The position numbers were made by a program, and so were the translations under genes. 64,000 bases of DNA from Lithospermum erythrorhizon. Taxonomy: Eukaryota > Streptophyta > Magnoliopsida > Boraginales > Boraginaceae. This document shows, in pieces, positions 55,734 to 64,000 of this stretch. Each line of letters starts with the position of its first letter. The stretch's first letter is position 1. Below the pieces are notes generated by a model that did not search any database, was not told where the DNA came from, and saw only the letters and a list, made by a program, of their open reading frames with translations. The DNA is taken from NCBI GenBank assembly GCA_019722365.1, contig JADFUC010001311.1:62001-126000 (forward strand), in the 5' to 3' direction.

Positions 55734-58395
55734 TGTAATACTCGTTACGCGTAGACGATTAAACTATACTATATATATCGTTTGGTGGTGGGACCCGGAG
55801 ATAGTATAAATGTTTTTAGAATAAAATCGATGTACCGAGACTAGTATTAAATGTGTAGGACTTTATGTCACAGAAAATTTTACATTTGATATAGTTTTCA
55901 TTAAGTTTAATGACAAAGTGAAGAAATAATACCGCAAACCAAACGGGACGTAACCATTATTATTCACGTCTACTTCTCCTTCGTTCACTTATCTTAAATC
56001 GCTCAGCCCGGCTCCACTGCTTCCTCATGAGGGCCGAGACCCCCATACTCCCACTCCAGCAGAATTTTCTTCCATTTCTCATCAATTTATTTGCTTAAAC
56101 TCCAAGGTGTGGATTAGCTTCATCATCCTCGTCGTATACAGGTAGAAAGATCAAATCTTTTTGAGTATTTCTTGAGTTTTAAAAGGTTTACTTTTACCAA
56201 TTGGATATTAAACTTCAAAAATATGTTATGTAGTCATCCATATAGTTATTTTGAAGTTAAAGTTTAAATCTTTTTGGGTATTTTCATGAATTTGAAATGT
56301 TGAGCTTTTAGTTTGACTTTGGTTGACTTGAGTTTTGAGGCTTTAAAATGGTATAGAATGTCATCTAAGCAGATTATGTGATAAGAAGTGATAATGATTG
56401 ATTCTTGGGTTTAAATTGTTGAATATGTTATGTTGACTTCGTAGAATTTGGAGTTAGAGCATGTTTGATGAAAGATTAAACACTTGGAGGTTGGAAAATA
56501 GGATGTTTTAGACTTATGTTGACTTTTGGAAAGGGTTGGCTTTTGAGGAAGCATATGTATTTGGAGTTTAATATAGTTATTTTAGAGTATAGGTTGTGAT
56601 TTTAAAGTGGTTATAAGAGATTATATTTGGATTTGATTTGGGGGTAGGATTGAGTAGTATTTGGATTTTGAAATAAAGGTTATTTAAAAATGGGTGAATT
56701 GGTTTGAGAAATTGATTGTTGAATTTGATTAGAAATTGTTTAAAGTGATATTGTTGGGGAGTAGGGAGTGATAGCCAAAAATATGGAAGGTTGGAATGGT
56801 TGAATTTTTGTATGCGTTTATTAATTCGTTTAAGCAGGTAGTAATCTTTTCCATCTAGAATTGTTAAGTCGATAACTAAAATTTTGTTAAGTTGGATAGT
56901 TCAAACTTTAAGTTGATTTGATATTCATTTTGAATTATGAGATGTGGAATAATAATATTCGGGATTTAATAGATATAAGGGGAGGTTATTCAACGGAATG
57001 TATAATAACGTATATAATTTCTTTGGATAGGAGTTGAGCCCGGACCTAACACGTGGACTACCTAGAGATATTATAGTTGCTTTTGCTCGAGGTGATGCAG
57101 CATCTCGCGATAAAGGAACCTTTCATATATATTATGGTTATATATTCAGTATGTGTTTGTTATGTGACTATATTGGTATGTATATTGATGTTATGAGATT
57201 GTTGTTATTGAGATTGATGTTATGAGATTGTGGTAGTTGTTGTGATTACACCACATGTGTTGTGTGTGATTGTGTTAGTATTGGGCGTGTATTGTTGTAT
57301 GTGGTTGGTATGTTATTGTTAGTTTGCAGTTGATTTGGGTGGAATGATATGTGTATATATACATTGAGTGAGTAGCCTCGACCGGGAGGTTTGGCGTGAT
57401 ATGCATATTGAGTGAGTAGCCCCGAGGTGATTCGGGAGGTTTGGTGTGATATGCATATTGAGTGAGTAGCCTCGGTCGGGAGGATTGTGATGTATATATA
57501 TCTGTGTGTTGGGAGATGTGTGTATTGGTGGATGTGTGGTTGGTGGATGGATGTGCAGATGGAGGTTTTGATGTTGTACATTTTGCTGGACTAACCTTTA
57601 TTGTTTGTGTTGTTTATTTGAATGAATATTTGATCGTGCGATGTTGACGGTTATGAATATATGTGTGGAGTGTTTCATTGATCTGGTAGTAATATTAATA
57701 AGAGGTTACTGTTTAATTGGAGGTAGGTTGTTAGTTCTTTGTTTAATGTTATACATATGCTTTTATATATATAATTATGATTATATGTGGTTGGATACCA
57801 TTAAATTGGTATTTGTATTCACTAAAACTTCCTGACACTCCTTTATTCTCTCTTTAGATTGGGCGTTTTATGCCCGGGTTTCTGGAATTGATCGCCGTGG
57901 TTGCCGAGGAACTCTGACAAACTCACGGATTAAGATCGTAGGTGAGGTAAGTGGTAATAGGGAGGTCCTCGGCTGATCTTTCTAATATCTTTTCCTCTTG
58001 TTATGTTTTCAAGACTTTTATGTTGTATATTACGGGATCGTGTGTGACCATACTATTATTATGATGTATTGTGGAGACTAGGTTGGGATACATTGGTTTG
58101 TATATTTCGGATGGATATGCGTTTGTGAAATTTGTTGATATGTTATTTTGGGTTGTGTGTTAGTTCACTACGATGGACTAAAGAGTATTTTATTATTAAT
58201 ATCAAATGAAGTCTTTTTATCTTTGTTATCAAAATCGTTTGGTATTTCACGAGGTATGCAGGTTGTTGATAATCTGAACCTCAGGCGACCGACTGAAGTG
58301 GATCGTTCTGATGAACTTGTGTTGGGTTGTTGATAAATGAGAAATCTTCTAGTATTGGGTTGTTCGGTTCTTCAAAGTCATTAAAAATATTCATG
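55734..58395 (+). mobile_element. LTR-like insertion within the CACTA-like region
   Basis: The block starts TGTAATACTCGTTACGCG, like plant Ty3/gypsy LTRs, has the same general make-up as the solo LTR at 13567-16107 (T/G-rich plus strand, internal tandem repeats), and shows no gag or pol. It is flanked by near-identical 19-mers CTTGTCTAGTGGTGAATGT (55718) and CTTGTCCAGTGGTGAGTGT (58396). I could not find a conventional CA end with a 5-bp duplication, so the class is provisional. Frame 58148-58333 has no recognised domain. Confidence 0.4.
57362..57500. repeat. Tandem repeat, 45-50 bp, three copies
   Basis: ATTGAGTGAGTAGCCYCG occurs at 57362, 57407 and 57457, each followed by CGGGAGGTTTGGYGTGATAT or its truncated form. 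Confidence 0.88.
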
Positions 58396-59150
58396 CTTGT
58401 CCAGTGGTGAGTGTTGGAGAATGCTTCAAGTTGAAGTGCTACACATCCCAAAAGAGAAACAAAGCAAGAGAGAAGTATAGAGAGAGATATGTGTGGTTGG
58501 TGTAGTTATGATGAAATTTCGGTGTGCATTCATTATGGACCGTTGATGATTGAGTAATCTAACGGTCCACATTCATGATCCTTGTCAAGTGTTATATCCC
58601 TTTTAGAGCCATTGATGTTAAATGATCAATGGCTAGAAATGCTTAACTTTTAATGTTGTGGATTGTTCTTTTATATGTTCATAATTTATTACTACATTCA
58701 ATTAAATTATTATTTGAGTTTAAAAATTTGTTAATTACTTCAATTCTTTCATTCTTGTCTCTTAAAATTTATTTATAAATTTTAAATTAATGGGAAAATT
58801 TATATTTATTATCATCCATGTTAATTAGAAAAAAAAAATATACTTATCGAATGAAGAAAGTAAATTTAGTTCCTAAAAATTAATGATATATCAATTTAGT
58901 AACATAAAAGAATGATGATAAGATAATAACAAAAAATTCAATGTGTTAATTTCATAGACATTGGTTTTAATACACAAAATTCAATGGTTTTAACATAAAA
59001 TTTAATGATAATAAGATAATAACAAATTAACATATTCAATTCTTAGTAAATATATATAATTGGTTTTAATAGATAAATTACACATATTATATATTAGTAT
59101 TATTATAAAAAATTTATTTTTATATTGAAGAAGAAATCAATAATTACCAT
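58396..59150. other. AT-rich spacer with a short palindrome
   Basis: GGACCGTT (58538) and AACGGTCC (58560) bracket 14 bases, a perfect 8-bp inverted repeat. The remainder is AT-rich, without genes. Confidence 0.5.
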
Positions 59151-60160
59151 AGGGTGCTTGACAATGTTGCCCGCGAGGATCTTAATGAACCCGTTGCTAA
59201 CATGTTATAAATGTGTTGCTATTTAATATTTGATGGTGTCCTCCTATTATTTGTGATTCTTTGATGTTACAAGTTCAAATGTTATTTATTATTATTATTA
59301 TTACATGTTATCTATGGAACAATTAATTTTTTTAATCAATATAGTAACATCAAAGAATGATAGCAATATGAAGATAATATTGTGAACAAACTTCTAACGT
59401 GTTTAGACTTTGTGAATACATTGAGTGAATTAAACATATTCAATTCTTAGCATGTATATATTATTTATTTTGGGCTAATTATTTTTACACTCCAAATTTT
59501 GATTGTGGCACTCCATTCCTTTGTTATTTTTTTTGTTAATTTTTACACTAAAAGTGGAGTGTCAGTACTAATTAATAAAGTTGACCAACAATTATTTGAG
59601 CAATCACATATATCCAATAAAATTGAAAAAATATACTTAATTTTTTCATGTATTTATCATTCATGTTAAGAAGAAAATGCACATATTATGTAATAACTTT
59701 AATTTGTTATGAACTTGTATTGTTAATTTTTTAAGAAAAAATCAATAATTACCACAAATATGCAACAAATTTGTAACGTGCTTCATTATTTGCCACAAGT
59801 CTTATGAAGCCCGTTGCGAAAGTCATGGCAAACCCATTACGGAAGAAGGTTTTGTTGCAATAGTTACGATTAAAGGTGCAACGTCAATGCAACAAGCATA
59901 GGTTAAAGGAAATATGTAATGTTAAAAAATCATACAACGTCGTTTTGAATTATTAGCTTGAATAAAGTTCCACGTTTTTGCAATGACTAATGAATAAAAA
60001 TTGAAACAAAGTTGGAAGGTTGCAACGGATACTTATCCGTTGTGAACTTCAGATGCGATACTAGACCCACGAACTTGTTTCTAAATGGGTTTTGTAAATG
60101 CATTTGTAAAGTTATAGTAAACTCGTTGCCAAGTAACCACCGTTTTGCATCAATTTATTT
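59151..60160. mobile_element. CACTA-like element, right subterminal repeats
   Basis: Scattered AACCCGTTGCTAACATG (59189), AGCCCGTTGCGAAAG (59806), TTACGGAAGAAGG and GTGCAACG motifs mirror those at 54940-55260. This suggests the far side of the same element. An exact end matching CATTTTTCTAGTAGTG was not found; TATTTTTTTCTAGTTC near 60648 is the nearest candidate. Confidence 0.45.
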
Positions 60161-61010
60161 TCCATGTAGCTACTTCTTTCCCATTAGCCAACTACCAAGT
60201 TGTGGCCTGTCTCGAATTTAATCTTGCCTCAAACATTGACGTCTTTAATTTCTTCAAGTGTGTTTATTCTTTGTCATTAGTCCATTCTTTACCATTTAAT
60301 GATTTAGTATGTATAGTCAACTACAAAAGTTTGAAATCGCCAGCCCTTAGATTACTACGTTATCGCAAGTATGCTTTGAGTTACACATAAAAGATAAGTG
60401 CCGGGATGTCTGCCGATTGCTCGAGGACTCAAACTTCCATTTAAACCACTTGATACAGTGCATCCTTTGAAGTATTTCGAGACCCATACAGCGTGAAGAG
60501 ACTAAGGTGTTGGTACCTTTCTCGAGTTCTTTACGGTTGAGCTATGCCCCGATGGGTGTCGCATTATAGTCAACTCGTCTAATCTGTCGTACGGTGACAT
60601 TATTATTGGAGCTACCTCTATCCGGTTCCTGTGGCGGAATTAGAAGTATTTTTTTCTAGTTCTATAAATATTTTTCTTTATTCTATAAATAATTTTGATT
60701 TATGATGGGTCAAATGATGTCAAATGTAAAAGAAATTTAACAACATAATATATGAGATCTAATATTTTCGAAAAATTAGGAGGATCGGAGCCCGCATTTG
60801 CCCGTGCTAAAGTTCAAATGCACATGTGGCTCAACCTATGGTATTCCTAGGAAAAAATAATATTCCGATAGTATGTAATAAATCAATTATAAGTTTGATG
60901 TTCGTGATTATTGTAGATAGTGAAATTTTAATTAATTTTAATTAATAAAATTTATTTTTATTGATTTATTAATTAAATTAATTTTCAATTGATCGCGCGA
61001 TTACGGTGTT
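60161..61010. other. Unassigned sequence
   Basis: No gene with a recognisable domain. An open frame at 60145-60390 has no conserved features. The 60400-60640 stretch is less AT-rich and may be decayed retroelement. Confidence 0.3.
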
Positions 61011-64000
61011 GTCGGGGAGTTTACCGAGCTTCCGAATTAAATTAAAGTCATGAGAAAATAATAGGGTTCCCGGGATTCAATAAATAAATTAATGAAGTAA
61101 GGGAATGTTAGGGTCAATAAATAAATTCATCCTTGACCTGAAAAACCCTATAATAGGCGCCTACTCCATATTATTGGAGAATAAGTCATGTAAAATATCC
61201 GACGGTCCAAATCATGCTTCAAAATCAACGCTAAGATCATGATCCACCTGAAAATGAACCGACTGATCGAGAATAAGGACAGCCTATAAATATACCATTA
61301 TTTTCGAAAATAATGCATAAGCAAGAAGTGGAAAGAAAAATCTAAGGCAAGTTCTGAGAAAGCTCCGAAGAAGAAGATCGTTAGGAAGCGCGAAACATCT
61401 CAACTTGTAGATTCAAAGGGAAAGCGCTCAGGACATCGAAGCACCGGATAGGCGCTAAAAGCATCGGGAAGGCGGAAAATTCGGAATCTCCGACAAAAGT
61501 AGGATTGTCCACTCCTACCAAGTTATAGGAAACATCTTTGCTAAGGCCCACTGCACCCGAATCAAATCGAGGATAGGATCGAATGTTGAGGCCCACACTC
61601 TGACACCGGCGTCCAACCCCGTCAAGGAAGGCGGACAATCCGGAGTCTCCGATAAATAAAAGTCTCCCGTCCCGACAAGGCGTAGTAAATATGATCTTGA
61701 AGCCCGCTACCTCAAATGTAGGAGGAGAGGATCAAATTCTTTGAAGCCACCTCTACGTAAAATAGGCTGAAATATTCGAGGAGAAAGCGGACCATCCTAG
61801 TGATGAGAAGTTGGATGCGGTCGCCCCCATCGAGTCAAATTAAATAGAGTAGGATCAGTACATTTGAAGCCCTACTCGACATCCATTATCGAGATACAAA
61901 AGCTACAGACCACAGCTACTAAATGAACCCATTACGAAGCTATAAGGTTCATCGGCGTCCCGCTATACAAATTCATATCCAAGAAGATTCGGCGTCGATG
62001 ACCTTCATATCCGCCAACGGGGTTAAGCGTTCATGCATGCAAGTGGAGAAGGCGTCGGGGTTATCCACCTAACTTTACTATCGATCAAGCGGAGGTCGAG
62101 TCCCGCCGTCCAGCCTTTATATCTCGAGAATCAAGTCCAAGACGATCAAAATCCATACGGTACGGGATCAAAGTACGCTTTCAGCGCCGGTTCGGATCAT
62201 ATCTCAAGTCAAAGACCAAATCCTCGTCAAAGGCCCATCCGGGGAATACCATCCTTTTAACGTGCGAGGCTCACAGTAAGTATGATAGAGGTAACCAGTG
62301 CCAAGCAATGCCACGAAGAGCAGTCTGAACTTCATCAACGGGTGGAGGCCTCGGCCTCAAATGGAAGATAGACTTTGAACCCGGCCCATTGACATGTGCG
62401 TCTGAGGATGTAGTGGGACACAAGGTACATGCTGGCGTACTTTCCCGATACGCCCGGCATTTATCCACAGGCCCATGAGATGGAGTTGACCGTAGGCGCA
62501 ACAAAGAAAGTGCAGATACATCAATGTCCGTACTACGAAGCAGTCACGAATGAAGATTTGGAAGAGCCAAGCAAAGAAAGATGTACGCCGCCTTCCGGCT
62601 CGAGCGAAGTTCTCATGAGACGAAAGAACACAAGGAGATACTAAATCTTGAAGTAAGAGTCGTCCAACCCTGAAAGAGATGCAGGACAAAGAATATCCAT
62701 TCTTTGACTCGGGCAGCTCGGTGATCACAGAGGAGGCTGCTTTGAAGGAGAAAAGCCGCGTAGGTTTCGAGTCAAGCGTGCGAGGGAAGCCAACGGGGCC
62801 GGCGAGCCAAGCTCCCCATGAGAGTGTCGCGCGGACTCCACTGTCTAAATGATTCACATTCAAGGAGAAGGTGATGAGCTTGTACATCAGGAAACCATAT
62901 CCCTTGAAAAAGACAAGGTCACTACAAATCATGTAACTACTACAACAAAATCACATGAAGACTCATGGAGAAAAAAGAATTCATGAAGAAGGTATTTAGA
63001 GAACTCCCATGGAAAAAGACTCACAAGCTTCCTGCTACATGTGTGAGGAAGTTGATGAAACTCCAACTGCAAAGAACAAGCATGAGGTACCCGGGGCTGT
63101 GACAAATCAGAGGATGATGCACCAAAGTGGGCGTGAAGAAAAACCGCAGGCGGATGGAATAACAAACCATAAATCGGTTTCGCGGGTTGGGGAGAAACAA
63201 TGAAAAAAGATGATCTTGGTGGAGGCAACAAGCCAAGCGGCCCGTGCAAGAGGCCGAGAAATATCGAACCCGCAAAGCGATTCTTCCGAAGGTTGAGGGA
63301 CGGAACAACCCAAAGAAAATGATGTATTCGAGAAGGTGGGGCGCAGAGTCAAGCGGCGCTTACTGAGAAGCCGGACAAAACAAACCCACAATAAACTCCA
63401 TTGCGTGGGTAGGGAAAGTGCACAGCGCCCACATATCGAAGTAGGCGATAAATGCGCATGCAAAGTATGGACTAAATGCGATGCTTGCCAACCTCTCGAC
63501 AAAATAGGAGCCCAACCGTGGCAGAACTGACTGCGTCATTCAAGGCAGGCACTTGCCTCTTGAACTCATCAAGAGCATTACATACCCTCCCAAATAAGTG
63601 GATAAGCGTCTGCCCGACTCTGAACAAGTATAAACTGTCAAACCCTCCTGGATAAGATGATAAACTTTCTCTGAGACTCACGAACACAAGTATAAACTAT
63701 CGACCCTAAATGAATTCTTGATTAAATTACCTATAGAACTCCTAAGTATGAGTATAAACTACCCAAACCCCATCGAGAATACGAGGCTAAAAGATCAAAC
63801 ACCCCTTGAACTATATTTTGACTTGATCCCAATGGATACGTAGGAAGCTTGGAAGCCCCAAGTTCAGTCACAACCTCAAAACTCATTCCATGTTGTTTCG
63901 CGTGTTCCTTGAACAAAATTTACCAGACATGTATACAATCACGGCCGAGTGCATGGCTGATATAAAATCGAGCTCGGCTGACACAAAGTATGAAACAGCT
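61011..64000. mobile_element. Unidentified LTR retroelement sequence (probable)
   Basis: The composition is markedly GC-richer than the rest of the window. A TATA-like CCTATAAATATACC (61283) and CT/GA-rich leader resemble an LTR U3/R boundary on the plus strand. GGAAGGCGGAAAATTCGGAA (61469) and GGAAGGCGGACAATCCGGAG (61626) repeat about 156 bases apart. At 63620-63760 AGTATAAACT(A/G)(C/T)C recurs three times. Many overlapping short frames exist but none shows gag or pol motifs I can name. The window end cuts the element. Confidence 0.4.

Noticed and set aside
62033..63687. Many short overlapping open frames on both strands
   Set aside because: None contains gag, protease, RT, RNase H or integrase motifs; their density reflects higher GC content.
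1..64000. Bacterial-type defence systems, CRISPR arrays or operons
   Set aside because: The window is eukaryotic (spliced P450, PPR, plant transposons); no evenly spaced direct repeats with unique spacers were seen.

Overview
This is nuclear DNA from a flowering plant, most likely a eudicot. It is AT-rich and holds no rRNA, tRNA or CRISPR, and nothing arranged as a bacterial operon. It carries one intact intron-containing cytochrome P450 gene, a broken Rf-like pentatricopeptide-repeat (PPR) gene, a B3-domain fragment, and otherwise layered plant transposable elements: Ty3/gypsy, Ty1/copia, hAT, CACTA-like, Harbinger-like and Stowaway-like. The exact species cannot be told. The P450 resembles the CYP80/CYP76 side of the CYP71 clan, which includes alkaloid and terpenoid enzymes.

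Layout. 1-4.8 kb: AT-rich spacer, a small MITE, then PPR gene pieces in conflicting orientations. 4.8-20.05 kb: one minus-strand Ty3/gypsy chromovirus-type element, recognisable by two LTRs (4836-5147 and 19732-20047), an ATCGA target-site duplication on both sides, a primer-binding site and a polypurine tract. It has been inflated to 15.2 kb by later insertions: an unidentified 2.2-kb block between RNase H and RT, and in gag a hAT remnant, a tandem series of copia LTR/RT-RNase H units and a 2.5-kb solo LTR with its own AATTA duplication. 20.05-22.2 kb: the intact P450 gene on the minus strand; the gypsy element lies directly against its stop codon. 22.9-26.9 kb: a block repeated three times, interspersed with two Stowaway-like elements and a 1.6-kb Harbinger-like element filled with minisatellite. 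27.8-31.5 kb: a short repeat, a B3-domain fragment and a decayed hAT transposase. 34.7-45.5 kb: a large decayed copia element on the minus strand with very long LTRs, plus an opposite-strand LTR/leader copy against its 3' LTR. 45.6-48.8 kb: a decayed hAT element with its terminal region preserved. 50.3-50.9 kb: a non-autonomous hAT-like element with a 7-bp target duplication. 51.1-53.7 kb: a small non-autonomous copia element. 54.9-60.2 kb: CACTA-like subterminal repeats around an LTR-like insertion. 61-64 kb: LTR-like and internal repeat sequence from an unidentified retroelement.

Only the P450 looks able to make a full-length protein. Every transposon reading frame is broken. The main value of the window is structural: nested insertions with readable target sites, repeated copia units sharing the same internal junction, a PPR locus rearranged around inverted repeats, and a natural empty-site/filled-site pair for a MITE. 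I saw no convincing new multi-gene system.
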